A stretch of DNA of 64,000 bases, taken from positions 203,072,258 through 203,136,257 of the forward strand of contig OV050032.1 of the NCBI GenBank assembly GCA_920105625.2, given 5' to 3'. The notes below the pieces were generated by a model. It made no database searches, was not told where the DNA came from, and saw only the letters and a list, made by a program, of their open reading frames with translations. Numbering within the stretch: position 1 is the first letter of the stretch; every line of letters begins with the position of its first letter. This DNA is from Clusia tigrina. Taxonomy: Eukaryota; Arthropoda; Insecta; Diptera; Clusiidae. This document shows positions 10,308-22,070 of this stretch, one piece after another. The translations under genes were made by a program, and so were the position numbers.

Positions 10308-12931
10308 TTTCGGCGCAAAATATTGAAGCATAGTTTCAGGGGCATCTCAGAACTGAGGCTTACTGAGTTTTGTGAGTAGGATGCTCAGGAAGCTCACCCA
10401 TCAAAATCAAAGTTTATGCACAAATGCACCAATCCGATACAACGACGGGGCCGCGATGTGTTCTTGGGAATTAACAACAATAATTTGCCAAAGTCTACGA
10501 CAAAATCACCTCAGTTCTCAGGTGATTCCAAGTCAGTTTATTAACTTCATGTAAAAAAAATCACCTTAGCCGACCTGGGCAAATTGACACGAGTTTTTTC
10601 TCTCTGTGCAGGAACGGCGCCCAAAACCATTTTCGCCAATTAACAGTTAATTTTATTTCTGAAAACATGCTTCCAATGTCAGTTGTGGAATCCAAATCCC
10701 TCAAAGAAGCCTTTGCATGTGCAACCCCGAAATTGAAGTTATGAGCAGCCCAACAACATGAAAATATATTGACACATTGCGCCATGATGGACGATATTCG
10801 AAAATCGATTGAAAGCAGGACGTTCTTTGTGCAGGTGCTGCTGCATGTTCAACGAAGCGTAGAAGCCTCAATGGGCGCACTTGTCATTGGCTGGACGACT
10901 CGTTTGGTAGAGAATCAGTAGCGTTGGCATGCAAACGATCGCATTCGGGACTTAATTGTGCAGATTCATGCGGAACTCGGCTTGAATACCTTTAAAATAA
11001 GAGCCACAATTACGGACAAAGGGGCGGCCTTTGGCAAGGCATTCAAGGAGTTCGGAGTTGCTGTTGTTCTGATTGTGGGTGATGAAAGTGACACTGATGC
11101 AGAGGCAGCAGAAGGAGACCCGAGTCTTTTTAGCCAAACTTTGCCTGAACATATTCGATGTGCGACTCACACTTCAATTTAATTGCGCCAACTGACTTCA
11201 GCTCCAATTTGCGGAAAGCCTCGCAGCGTAATGGATTAACTTGAGAATTGTTGTATTCGTGTTCACATAAATTCTTTATTATAATGCAAAAGTGGTCACG
11301 TGCATGGAGAAAAGTAAATAAAGCGAAGGCGTCAGACCAAACAATATCAATGTGGGGATCACAGTTGAAATGCCCCGTTGCTCCCAGGTGGAACTCACTA
11401 CATGAAGCTGCCAAGTGCTAAGTTGGGTTTAAATGAAAAATTAATGATCTTTGGAAAATTTTGCAAGAGCCAAAGCATATTCAATGATGATGCCGATTGC
11501 TGAAGCTGAACCCTTGCTGCAGAAGAGCAATGGAATGGTACATGGCTTCGCTCTACCAACTCCGGCTACAATACGTACTACGTCGAGTAGAACTCAAGAT
11601 CATGTACGTAAGGTTGCCATTTCCTCGGCGAACGCTTTGGTAACGCGATTCAAAAATTATTTTGATTTGAAAGATGGGAACGATGCTATTGGAGCAACTG
11701 TACTTCGCCTCCAAGTAAAGTTGGAATGGGCAGCACCACTTAATTCGGCTTCAATGAGAGTAGAGTCAATGAAATGATGGCATTGGCAAAATGGATAATT
11801 GCAGGAGATTGCCCTCAAATTTCAGTTGCACCAAAACCCATCAACATGGATGAAACCGCCAATTTTTTGAATTTGTATCAGGAGGTAAATTAAGACCAAG
11901 ACACGCTGGTACTGTTCGTGGCCGAATTTCATGCGTTTTTGACAGATTCAGCACTTCCTTTGATATGCTAAATCGCTATCATTCGCAGATGGAGGCCGCA
12001 TTCATAAAATTCAACACTCCTTTGCCCTCTTCTGCTGCAGGTGAAAGGCTTTCCTCATTCGCTACCTTCTTGAATTCTCCAAGGCGTGGCTCGCTTTCAG
12101 ACGCCAATTTTGAGAAATTGCTTTCATTGAAAGCCAGCAACACGGCGTCATTTTCAACTCTCATTTCCTTTCTTCTCTCCTTAAAAGAGGCTTAGTAAAT
12201 TTAATGTTGATACGGCACTGCCCCCCCTGACAATTTATACCAACTCTCAATACTCGAATTCGTACCACTGGATTGTGTAGCAATCTAACATTCCATGGTT
12301 CAATTAAAACAATTAACTTGATTTAATTATTGCAATTTGCACACTTACTCTGAGGCTTCAAGTTCACTTCAATGCAATTTTGCACTTTGTTTAATTATTC
12401 ATTTAATCACTTCATTACGTCCTAAGAAGCTTCAAGAAAGTTCTAGAGTATGCTTTTACGCAGAGATTGTGCTGACTACAATGAATCTTTCAATATTTTC
12501 AAATCACACTTGTACACCGTGAAGATCCAAATCACGCAAGTGCAATTTTTAATACCTCTTTTTTTTGTTAAATTTTCAGTTAACTTTAGGTTGAATTTTT
12601 ATATTTGTTAAATCTATAAACAATATGAATTTCCAAAATAAACCTAAACGAGTTCAGCTTTCCTCGCTTTAAGTCAAAAAATTACAGATTTTAACAATAA
12701 ACTCAGAATCATTGATTTAAATCACAATTTTAATCACTGATTTCAAGTTTCGATTTGAAATCAAAATAAAAACAACGATTTCAATAATTTAATTGAAATC
12801 CCAAATCATAAAAATTATTTCTCATTTCATTTTCTAAAATTGTAAATCAAGTGAGTGTTCAACGATTGCAACTAGTTACAGGAAAAATATGTGATTCGTT
12901 ATCAAAATGATTGCAATATTTTGCAGCTCTG
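10308..12931 (+). mobile_element. Degenerate hAT transposon (left arm copy)
   Basis: Ends are related inverted repeats: TTTCGGCGCAAAATATTG at 10,308 and, read from the other side, CAGAGCTGCAAAATATTG ending at 12,931. The right end begins with the CAG typical of hAT. The transposase is recognisable on the plus strand from about 10,620 to 12,195 but broken by stops and frameshifts: the region before the first catalytic block, a block containing ATITDKGAAFGKAFKEFG (about 11,002-11,055), an acidic spacer, a RCATH-type block, and the C-terminal dimerisation motif SSAAGERLSS followed by SPRRGSLSDANFEKLL (about 12,020-12,150). The first ATG-to-stop frames are short, so it is inactive. The 740 bases after the transposase are AT-rich subterminal DNA. 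No clear 8 bp target duplication is visible. Confidence 0.8.
10620..12195 (+). pseudogene. hAT transposase pseudogene (left arm)
   Basis: Fragments in different frames line up in hAT order: VVESKSLKEAFACA (about 10,685), the TDKGAAFGKAF block (10,958-11,182), a CKSQSIFND segment near 11,455-11,490, the L/W-rich middle (11,451-11,777) and the hAT C-terminal dimerisation domain (11,965-12,195). At least one stop precedes 10,921 and a frameshift follows the RCATH motif at about 11,165. No functional transposase can be made from this copy. Confidence 0.8.
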
Positions 12932-13008
12932 CAATTGATTAGCACGACACCGCGGCTTCTGTGCCTGTTGCCATCTCTACTATCAACTCCGTACAAGCAC
13001 CGTTCAAT
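12932..13008. other. Linker between hAT end and unit B
   Basis: Seventy-seven bases starting CAATTGATT, absent from the left flank of unit A but present as a mirror in the right arm (19,372-19,448). It may be remnant host DNA into which hAT inserted. Confidence 0.5.
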
Positions 13009-14422
13009 AGAAGCCTAAATGGGGCTCTTTTATATGAGGACTCGAGAGTTGCATATATGTATGTGAGGAGGGGACGCTCTTCATCTGATCCCGTTATCCT
13101 GGTAGTGGTTAATGATAGTTCACACCAGATTTCCTCCGCAAATCGTGTGGGTCTAAACGAGTAGGTCTAAAACTATGAACCTGTGTGCATAGTGGGTCAT
13201 CTATTCACAAACCGAGGTGGGCTGTAGTTGTTTTCCGTCTATTCCAGTGTGCGCTGAGCCCAAAGTAGTACTGAGAAAGGCCTCACCCTACAAATCCACC
13301 TTAGGCAACCCCACACAAAGCAGTCTGGGTCTTTTCCAAGCTGAATCGTAGCAGAAAATATTTTCATAAAACTTTTCATTGTCAAAACGAACAAAATTTA
13401 GAACCCAAATTAGAAGTTTTTGAAAAAACGCAATGAATAATGCGAATGGGAAGATTGTGCTCGAAGCACTCAGGCGGCTAGATGGACCGGCCAGCTTGGA
13501 CGAAATCTCCGCAATCGTGGCCGTTAAGACTGGCGTAAGTTTGCTACAGCGATTCGATTCGTCCGCAATCCCGGCATGAAAATGTCCTTTTAAATGTTTC
13601 AGTTGAGAATAAGCGACGTGAGGGCTATCGTACAAAAGACTCTGGCAGGCGGCGTGACATTTGGCTACGTGGGCCAGAAGGATCAGCGGTATTTCTTGTG
13701 CGACACGACAGGGGCTTTCAAGAATCCTCAGATGATCGAGAAGATGCGTGAGCGATGCAAGGAGAGGATGGTCGCCGCTAGGAAGATTTGGGAGGAAAAA
13801 AGAGCCCAGATTAGAAGCAGCAATCAGCGTCGCTAGGCCAGAAGAGCCGAGCCACCCATCCTGCCTCCAGGCTTCATCGAAATTCGCTGTTTACTAAATT
13901 GAATTTTTTCCAAATTTTTCCTTGCGTCAATTTTTGAATCATTTTTTGGGCAATTTTTGCAGAATTTTGTTTTTAAATTTATATTTTGAGATCGTGTTAA
14001 AAATAAAAACTTTTGTGAAAAACCACATTTCCAGGAAGCGTTCCATTAGTTTACCACACCTCCGAGAGCTCACAACATTCCGATATATCCAAAAGCAGGA
14101 ATCACGGAGTAGTCCACAGATCAACCTCAGAGGAATGAGGAATTTGGAATGCAGATTCGACTCCTTCGCAATTTCCACTCACTTTCCTTTTTAAGCTCCA
14201 GAAACTCCATAGCTCGAAATCTGAATGGAATGAGAGCGCCCCCAAGATATGGGAGGATGGCGATTTCGCTGGAAAGGATCCGAGTCCTCCCCTATTGCTG
14301 AAATTGCAAGTGTATCAGAAAAAGGGCGATTCTGTTGAAATTCGTGGTCGGCCTCCCGTAACTGCTTTGGAGGTGTGTTTCGCAACTAAGTTGCCTGGAA
14401 GCAGCCGCTGTGATGTGCGAAA
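13009..14422 (+). repeat. Repeat unit copy B (5' part only)
   Basis: Direct repeat of 7,036-8,435, offset about 5,972. It includes complete alpha and its 3' flank, then stops abruptly at 14,422. It carries base variants (for example AATCATTTTTTGGGCAATTT instead of the AATCGTTTTTTGGGC of copy A, and AAAAGGGCG instead of AGAGGGCG) that it shares with copy D. Confidence 0.9.
13433..13836 (+). CDS. alpha, copy B
   Basis: Exons 13,433-13,534 and 13,603-13,836, with the same GTAAGT...TTTCAG intron as copy A and an identical predicted 111-residue protein. The sequence upstream differs from copy A beyond 13,009, but the proximal 400 bases, including the conserved AAAATATTTTCATAA block about 80 bases before the ATG, are kept. 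Its downstream flank is type 2 (shared with D) although its coding exons match A and C, which suggests conversion of the gene body. Confidence 0.6.
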
Positions 14423-15049
14423 TGTGCCAGGTCCCTTGTGTGGCATGTATATAATACCGTCTTATTGAAGCTTATTCTGAGCTTCATATCAAGAAAAATG
14501 TATAGTCAACATATATTATTGAGATCGCCACGTCGCCACATCGCCAGCCGGGCCTTTATGGTTCTCCAAGAAGAATGGGTAGATGACTTCTGCACATCAT
14601 AATTCGCACCGTTGGTGCCTTTTCCAGATGTAATGGACGTTTCGTTACCTTTTGTCGCTTGTGTTCAGTCCATAAATGGCACATCTGTGTATTTACGAAA
14701 GTTGTTCCGCCCAAAATGATCTCGAGTTCGTTGATAAAGATGATTTTTTGTCCAAAATATCCTTCAACTGATCTAGTGTTTCCCCGATGTATAATTTGAA
14801 GGAGTTGTTGTGCTGTGGAACCTTCCCTGATTGCTCAGAGCGTTTCTTGCTGTCAACGCAGATACAGGATTGGCAGAACAGAGAAGTTAGTGGTCCGAAC
14901 ATCAACCTTTGATATGCAAAGGAGGAGAGATTCATTTGGACATTGTGTGCAAATCAAGGCTGAAATTGTAGTTATGAAGTGTGCTTTCATGTGAATTCTT
15001 CGGTGGTTCCAATTACACTCCCCCGGGATATTGATGCTAAATTGGGTCA
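14423..15049. other. Unique spacer at the palindrome centre
   Basis: The only part of the cluster with no second copy in the window. Short minus-strand frames (14,693-14,935 and 14,853-15,050) contain Cys-rich words such as CQSCICVDSKKR and ICTQCPNESLLLC but no family I recognise, and at least one begins without ATG. It adjoins unit C exactly at TGGTGCCGAACAG. Confidence 0.6.
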
Positions 15050-15129
15050 ATGGTGCCGAACAGATCCGCCCTCAACAGTCAGAGAACCTCGAGTAGCCCC
15101 CAAACGCACTCTGTACAAACAGTAACAGA

Positions 15130-15168
15130 CGGTGTCAGTGGCACTTGTTCACTTCGCCACTGACCTGA
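15130..15168. promoter_or_regulatory. Perfect 9 bp hairpin upstream of beta
   Basis: GTCAGTGGC and GCCACTGAC flank a 13-base loop about 150 bases before the beta ATG. It is present in copies A, C and D (one loop base varies). The copy at 28.5 kb starts inside this loop, so only one stem half survives. Whether it acts as a regulatory element or a breakage hotspot is unknown. Confidence 0.5.
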
Positions 15169-15317
15169 AAGCACTCCCACCTCAGCTCCCTTCCCTCAAT
15201 CGCAATCGAGCAACCTCTGAGTTTCGAAAATAAAGTTTCATGGAAATTTTCCCACAAAATATTTCATAACAATTTCGGTAGTTCAAGTCCTGGCAAATCT
15301 TCTTTAAATTATTCAAA

Positions 15318-15655
15318 ATGGATGAAAATCACAGTCTGCTGCTAATTTTGCTTATCCTGAAGAGGCTGGGCCGGCCGGCTTCTTTCGATGAGATTGTGCA
15401 CGAGGTTGGGAAAAGTGCAGGCGTAAGTTTGGCAGACAAACGAAAGTAGGAGAATGAGATTATTTCCCACCATTTCAGAGTGAGTCCGAACTGGCACCAG
15501 ACGACATTCGGAAAGCGTTGAACACTGGAAGGGAAAACGGATTCATCTGCTGGGAAAACGGCCTGTACTCCGCAATGCCCTCCTTTGATGATGACGACTA
15601 CGCTCACTCAAAGCAAAAAAACTCGCGACGCCAAGGCTGCACCAGAAGATTCTGA
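15318..15655 (+). CDS. beta, copy C
   Basis: Exon 1 is 15,318-15,422, intron 15,423-15,478 (GTAAGT...TTTCAG), exon 2 15,479-15,655, stop TGA. The predicted 93-residue protein is the same as in copies A, D and the 28.7 kb copy. A polyadenylation signal AATAAA lies at 15,881-15,886, beyond a six-unit AT-rich tandem repeat. Upstream, CACAAAATATTTCATAAC (15,253-15,270) resembles the block before alpha, and a hairpin GTCAGTGGC/GCCACTGAC lies at about 15,134-15,165. Confidence 0.6.
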
Positions 15656-15734
15656 AATGGCCGCTGGCGGGCCACCGGCCCAGCCTCTTCCAAAATTCTC
15701 TGTGTTCAAGTACCATTCAAAATGTTTTCCAAAT

Positions 15735-15835
15735 TTTTAGTATTCAAAATTTTTAGTGTTCAAAATTTTTAGTATTCAAAATTTTTAGTGTTCAAAATTT
15801 TTAGTGTTCAAAATTTTCAGTGTTCAAAATTGAAG
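15735..15835. repeat. Short tandem repeat in beta 3' UTR, copy C (6 units)
   Basis: Six units of about 17 bp around TTTTTAGTGTTCAAAA; two carry TATT instead of TGTT. Copy D has the same six-unit arrangement. Confidence 0.8.
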
Positions 15836-16030
15836 TGACTCCGTCTCAAACCGACATTTCTGTGTTTGCAAGATGCGAGAAATAAAGAAAGAATTATTTT
15901 TTGCATTGTTCTTTGAATTATTTCACCACACTCCCAAAGTCCTTTCAACTCGCATTCACACAACCACGCACAGTGGGGAAGTGGCGAATGAAGATTCGTC
16001 CGCGGTTGATGGTGGCCAATTATGGGTTAG

Positions 16031-17115
16031 GTTGGGTTGGGTTGGAGTGGCAGCAAGGAGCACACTCAGGCATAAATAATGGCCCATTGTGATACCACCA
16101 AAGGGGCGCTGCACACGTACTGACCACCTAAGTCGGATATGGTATGCTCAGGCGGTAAGCGCCTATGCAGCACCGGAGGCAGCACTTTTCCCCCGATTAT
16201 GAAATGTGGAACCAACCTGACAATTTGAGAAGCTTAGCTACGTCTCTAATCTTGCAGGTTGCGAGCTCTCTCAAGTAGGTCAAGAAGGGAGCTCCGAAGA
16301 TGTGCATTATTCGTCTGGCTAAGGATGGACAAATGAGGTTTAGCACTGTTTCTTCTTCCTCCTCCTCAGCACCACACCCACGGCAGAGGTCATTAAAGGA
16401 GAAACCCAGTCTAGCCGCATGCCGTCCTGCTGGTGGGCTCGCGTCCGAGGTGAAGTAGCTGAAGCGTACACTTCCTGCTGAGGCTAGACCAGGTTAGTTT
16501 TGAAATTCGCCAAGAATGTTCCTCCGCCCATAGTTTGTTGGCCTCCTGGAAATGCCTGCGTTGATCGCCAGCCTGTCTGTAGCGAGTGGGTTGCCTATGT
16601 CTAGAGAAAGGGGCACTTCGGAGAGCGGTGTGCTTGCTTTAGCAAGCCATCTGCCAGGCAATTTCGCTTGATGTCCCTGTAACCAGGAACCCAGACTAGG
16701 TGAACTATGGAATCCATGGAGAGCTGGCATTTCTGTACGAATCTTGAGAACGTGCTGACGCCCGCAATGATCTAATGGCAGCTTGGCTGTCCAGGATTTG
16801 ATGCTGACGCCAAAAACCCCATTGCTTGGAACCCAATTCACTGCGTGGTAAAGTGCCAATACTTCTGCCGGAAAGACACTGCAATGGTCAAAGAGTCTAA
16901 GCGAGATGCTAACGTCCAATTTGTTGGAAAAGACCCCGTTATCGACCCTGTCCCCAAACCTAGAGCCGTCTGTGTAGATATCCAGAGTAAAATCTGTGAT
17001 CACACTGATTCTGATCCAGTCGTCTCTCTTTGGGATAATGAAGACAAACCCCCGATTAAGGTTGGAATTCGAACAGAGCTGGGGGTAGGCATTTCCCGAC
17101 TGAGGATATAAGCAT
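16031..17115 (-). mobile_element. 5'-truncated Jockey/R1-type LINE with RNase H
   Basis: Inserted in unit C with a 12 bp target duplication CCAATTATGGGT (left at about 16,017-16,029, right at 17,127-17,138; the empty site is visible in copies A and D). On the minus strand the 5' part reads an RNase H-like frame (17,129-16,494) with IYTDGSRFGDRVDNGVF and a VFPAEVLALYHAVNW helix, then a Cys-rich CRGCGAEEEEETVLN tail motif (about 16,390-16,350). The 3' end has the CCAACCCAACCCAACC tail seen as GGTTGGG on the plus strand at 16,030-16,050. Reverse transcriptase and ORF1 are missing, so it is a dead 5' truncation. Confidence 0.8.
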
Positions 17116-18543
17116 GCCCCAGATCCCAATTATGGGTACATGGGAGTGGATTCCAAGGTCCTTGTGCGATTTGATTTGTTTCGTAACATTGACTCCATCT
17201 TCTGTATTTATTTGTGGGGAATTTGTGGGCTTAAGCCGCCTGTGATGTGAATAGTGTCCAAACCAATGAAGCGAGTCTGAACGGACGCATTGGATAGTAG
17301 AGGGTTTAGAGGAACGGTGTGGAAATGGGCGCCTTTCTTCAGAGAATCTCCCCATTCACAAGTCAATTTGGAAATTGATTTGTCTCCAATTGGTAGTCTG
17401 GTGAGAGAACTGCTTCGTTATTCGTCTTTCATGACGTCACAAATCGTCCTCTGAGAATCTTCCACGATTAATTCCGTCATTTCAGAATATCAATGGTGCC
17501 TTCTTTCATTGTGTGAAAGAGATCAAAAGAAAATTGAAGTCTTCAGGGAGTTGGCTTTTGCATTCCGAAAGAGTCAGTTCGCCAGACTCATCAACCACCC
17601 GGACGGCTTATTTGGAAAGTGCTTGGAAGTTTAGATTTATCTTCCAATCATAGACGATCCCTTATTACAGGGTTATTGAGCTCTAAATGAGCCTCAAGGA
17701 AAACAACCGATATCTCAAGGAGAGCAGAATAACCGTACATATTCGCAAGAAAGCTCGAAGGACCCATTCATTTGGGCATGAAAAGGACGGAGTTGGAACA
17801 TGGAGCATGGATTTGTGAACGTAAGTGGTGACAGATGAAACACAATTTCAGCAAAATATTGACCGACATAGGGAGCTGGGATGAATTTGGAGATATCCGT
17901 ACTGTGTTTCCTTTTATACTCTTTTCTTCCTCCTTCAACATGATCCGCTGAGGAAAATTTCGCACATCACAGCGGCTGCTTCCAGGCAACTTAGTTGCGA
18001 AACACACCTCCAAAGCAGTTACGGGAGGCCGACCACGAATTTCAACAGAATCGCCCTCTTTCTGATACACTTGCAATTTCAGCAATAGGGGAGGACTCGG
18101 ATCCTTTCCAGCGAAATCGCCATCCTCCCATATCTTGGGGGCGCTCTCATTCCATTCAGATTTCGAGCTATGGAGTTTCTGGAGCTTAAAAGGGAAAGTG
18201 AGTGGAAATTGCAAAGGAGTCGAATCTTCATTCCAAATTCCTCATTCCTCTGAGGTTGATCTGTGGACTACTCCGTGATTCTTGCTTTTGGATATATCGG
18301 AATGTTGTGAGCTCTCGGAGGTGTGGTAAACTAATGGAACGCTTCCTGGAAATGTGGTTTTTCACAAAAGTTTTTATTTTTAACACGATCTCAAAATATA
18401 AATTTAAAAACAAAATTCTGCGAAAATTGCCCAAAAAACGATTCAAAAATTGACGCAAGGAAAAATTTGGAAAAAATTCAATTTAGTAAACAGCGAATTT
18501 CGATGAAGCCTGGAGGCAGGATGGGTGGCTCGGCTCTTCTGGC

Positions 18544-18947
18544 CTAGCGACGCTGATTGCTGCTTCTAATCTGGGCTCTTTTTTCCTCCCAAATCTTCCT
18601 AGCGGCGACCATCCTCTCCTTGCATCGCTCACGCATCTTCTCGATCATCTGAGGATTCTTGAAAGCCCCTGTCGTGTCGCACAAGAAATACCGCTGATCC
18701 TTCTGGCCCACGTAGCCAAATGTCACGCCGCCTGCCAGAGTCTTTTGTACGATAGCCCTCACGTCGCTTATTCTCAACTGAAACATTTAAAAGGACATTT
18801 TCATGCCGGGATTGCGGACGAATCGAATCGCTGTAGCAAACTTACGCCAGTCTTAACGGCCACGATTGCGGAGATTTCGTCCAAGCTGGCCGGTCCATCT
18901 AGCCGCCTGAGTGCTTCGAGCACAATCTTCCCATTCGCATTATTCAT
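18544..18947 (-). CDS. alpha, copy C
   Basis: Minus-strand exons 18,947-18,846 and 18,777-18,544 separated by a 68 bp GTAAGT...TTTCAG intron. The protein is identical to copies A and B. The flank downstream is type 1 (as copy A). It lies 0.6 kb from the right-arm linker and faces away from beta copy C only through the LINE, so in the uninterrupted unit the genes would converge. Confidence 0.6.
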
Positions 18948-19448
18948 TGCGTTTTTTCAAAAACTTCTAATTTGGGTTCTAAATTTTGTTCGTTTTGACA
19001 ATGAAAAGTTTTATGAAAATATTTTCTGCTACGATTCAGCTTGGAAAAGACCCAGACTGCTTTGTGTGGGGTTGCCTAAGGTGGATTTGTAGGGTGAGGC
19101 CTTTCTCAGTACTACTTTGGGCTCAGCGCACACTGGAATAGACGGAAAACAACTACAGCCCACCTCGGTTTGTGAATAGATGACCCACTATGCACACAGG
19201 TTCATAGTTTTAGACCTACTCGTTTAGACCCACACGATTTGCGGAGGAAATCTGGTGTGAACTATCATTAACCACTACCAGGATAACGGGATCAGATGAA
19301 GAGCGTCCCCTCCTCACATACATATATGCAACTCTCGAGTCCTCATATAAAAGAGCCCCATTTAGGCTTCTATTGAACGGTGCTTGTACGGAGTTGATAG
19401 TAGAGATGGCAACAGGCACAGAAGCCGCGGTGTCGTGCTAATCAATTG

Positions 19449-22070
19449 CAGAGCTGCAAAATATTGCAATCATTTTGATAACGAATCACATATTTTTCCT
19501 GTAACTAGTTGCAATCGTTGAACACTCACTTGATTTACAATTTTAGAAAATGAAATGAGAAATAATTTTTATGATTTGGGATTTCAATTAAATGATTGAA
19601 ATCGTTGTTTTTATTTTGATTTCAAATCGAAACTTGAAATCAGTGATTAAAATTGTGATTTAAATCAATGATTCTGAGTTTATTGTTAAAATCTGTAATT
19701 TTTTGACTTAAAGCGAGGAAAGCTGAACTCGTTTAGGTTTATTTTGGAAATTCATATTGTTTATAGATTTAACAAATATAAAAATTCAACCTAAAGTTAA
19801 CTGAAAATTTAACAAAAAAAAGAGGTATTAAAAATTGCACTTGCGTGATTTGGATCTTCACGGTGTACAAGTGTGATTTGAAAATATTGAAAGATTCATT
19901 GTAGTCAGCACAATCTCTGCGTAAAAGCATACTCTAGAACTTTCTTGAAGCTTCTTAGGACGTAATGAAGTGATTAAATGAATAATTAAACAAAGTGCAA
20001 AATTGCATTGAAGTGAACTTGAAGCCTCAGAGTAAGTGTGCAAATTGCAATAATTAAATAAAGTTAATTGTTTTAATTGAACCATGGAATGTTAGATTGC
20101 TACACAATCCAGTGGTACGAATTCGAGTATTGAGAGTTGGTATAAATTGTCAGGGGGGCAGTGCCGTATCAACATTAAATTTACTAAGCCTCTTTTAAGG
20201 AGAGAAGAAAGGAAATGAGAGTTGAAAATGACGCCGTGTTGCTGGCTTTCAATGAAAGCAATTTCTCAAAATTGGCGTCTGAAAGCGAGCCACGCCTTGG
20301 AGAATTCAAGAAGGTAGCGAATGAGGAAAGCCTTTCACCTGCAGCAGAAGAGGGCAAAGGAGTGTTGAATTTTATGAATGCGGCCTCCATCTGCGAATGA
20401 TAGCGATTTAGCATATCAAAGGAAGTGCTGAATCTGTCAAAAACGCATGAAATTCGGCCACGAACAGTACCAGCGTGTCTTGGTCTTAATTTACCTCCTG
20501 ATACAAATTCAAAAAATTGGCGGTTTCATCCATGTTGATGGGTTTTGGTGCAACTGAAATTTGAGGGCAATCTCCTGCAATTATCCATTTTGCCAATGCC
20601 ATCATTTCATTGACTCTACTCTCATTGAAGCCGAATTAAGTGGTGCTGCCCATTCCAACTTTACTTGGAGGCGAAGTACAGTTGCTCCAATAGCATCGTT
20701 CCCATCTTTCAAATCAAAATAATTTTTGAATCGCGTTACCAAAGCGTTCGCCGAGGAAATGGCAACCTTACGTACATGATCTTGAGTTCTACTCGACGTA
20801 GTACGTATTGTAGCCGGAGTTGGTAGAGCTAAGCCATGTACCATTCCATTGCTCTTCTGCAGCAAGGGTTCAGCTTCAGCAATCGGCATCATCATTGAAT
20901 ATGCTTTGGCTCTTGCAAAATTTTCCAAAGATCATTAATTTTCATTTAAACCCAACTTAGCACTTGGCAGCTTCATGTAGTGAGTTCCACCTGGGAGCAA
21001 CGGGGCATTTCAACTGTGATCCCCACATTGATATTGTTTGGTCTGACGCCTTCGCTTTATTTACTTTTCTCCATGCACGTGACCACTTTTGCATTATAAT
21101 AAAGAATTTATGTGAACACGAATACAACAATTCTCAAGTTAATCCATTACGCTGCGAGGCTTTCCGCAAATTGGAGCTGAAGTCAGTTGGCGCAATTAAA
21201 TTGAAGTGTGAGTCGCACATCGAATATGTTCAGGCAAAGTTTGGCTAAAAAGACTCGGGTCTCCTTCTGCTGCCTCTGCATCAGTGTCACTTTCATCACC
21301 CACAATCAGAACAACAGCAACTCCGAACTCCTTGAATGCCTTGCCAAAGGCCGCCCCTTTGTCCGTAATTGTGGCTCTTATTTTAAAGGTATTCAAGCCG
21401 AGTTCCGCATGAATCTGCACAATTAAGTCCCGAATGCGATCGTTTGCATGCCAACGCTACTGATTCTCTACCAAACGAGTCGTCCAGCCAATGACAAGTG
21501 CGCCCATTGAGGCTTCTACGCTTCGTTGAACATGCAGCAGCACCTGCACAAAGAACGTCCTGCTTTCAATCGATTTTCGAATATCGTCCATCATGGCGCA
21601 ATGTGTCAATATATTTTCATGTTGTTGGGCTGCTCATAACTTCAATTTCGGGGTTGCACATGCAAAGGCTTCTTTGAGGGATTTGGATTCCACAACTGAC
21701 ATTGGAAGCATGTTTTCAGAAATAAAATTAACTGTTAATTGGCGAAAATGGTTTTGGGCGCCGTTCCTGCACAGAGAGAAAAAACTCGTGTCAATTTGCC
21801 CAGGTCGGCTAAGGTGATTTTTTTTACATGAAGTTAATAAACTGACTTGGAATCACCTGAGAACTGAGGTGATTTTGTCGTAGACTTTGGCAAATTATTG
21901 TTGTTAATTCCCAAGAACACATCGCGGCCCCGTCGTTGTATCGGATTGGTGCATTTGTGCATAAACTTTGATTTTGATGGGTGAGCTTCCTGAGCATCCT
22001 ACTCACAAAACTCAGTAAGCCTCAGTTCTGAGATGCCCCTGAAACTATGCTTCAATATTTTGCGCCGAAA
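19449..22070 (-). mobile_element. Degenerate hAT transposon (right arm copy)
   Basis: Mirror of 10,308-12,931, same ends and same broken transposase (about 21,760-20,184 on the minus strand). I see only isolated differences from the left copy, such as one Phe/Leu change in the middle fragment (20,602-20,928). Sharing the same frame damage shows that the copies arose by duplication of one already dead element, not by two insertions. Confidence 0.8.
20184..21760 (-). pseudogene. hAT transposase pseudogene (right arm)
   Basis: Same fragments in the same order as the left arm: TDKGAAFGKAF block at 21,420-21,196, middle fragment at 20,928-20,602, C-terminal dimerisation motif at 20,414-20,184. 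Stops and frameshifts are shared with the left copy. Confidence 0.8.

Larger units (their letters stand above)
7845..14422 (+). repeat. Left arm of the large inverted repeat
   Basis: Positions in this arm map to the right arm with a coordinate sum of about 32,378-32,410 throughout (for example 11,965 with 20,414, 13,594 with 18,786, 9,751 with 22,627). The arm comprises unit A from the end of alpha, the hAT copy, and the partial unit B. It ends where GTGCGAAAT gives way to unique sequence at 14,423. The arms are nearly identical in the stretches I compared, with single-base differences and small indels. Confidence 0.9.
15050..19371 (-). repeat. Repeat unit copy C (inverted, split by a LINE)
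   Basis: An inverted complete unit, equivalent to 10,304 back to 7,036. The beta half is 15,050-16,030 and the alpha half 17,116-19,371; between them is a LINE inserted at the base equivalent to about 9,300. About 75 bases just beside the LINE insertion site (near 15,965-15,985) are missing relative to copies A and D. Alpha-side variants match copy A, not its mirror partner B. Confidence 0.85.

Noticed and set aside
10295..10312. Primer-binding-site-like TGGTGCCGAACAG at the unit boundary, hinting at an LTR element
   Set aside because: No long terminal repeats, gag/pol or polypurine tract can be found around it; the match to a tRNA 3' end is likely chance.
14424..14680. TGTGCCA...TGGCACA as possible terminal inverted repeats in the central spacer
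   Set aside because: Only seven bases, no target duplication, and the flanks on either side do not rejoin to an empty site in other copies.
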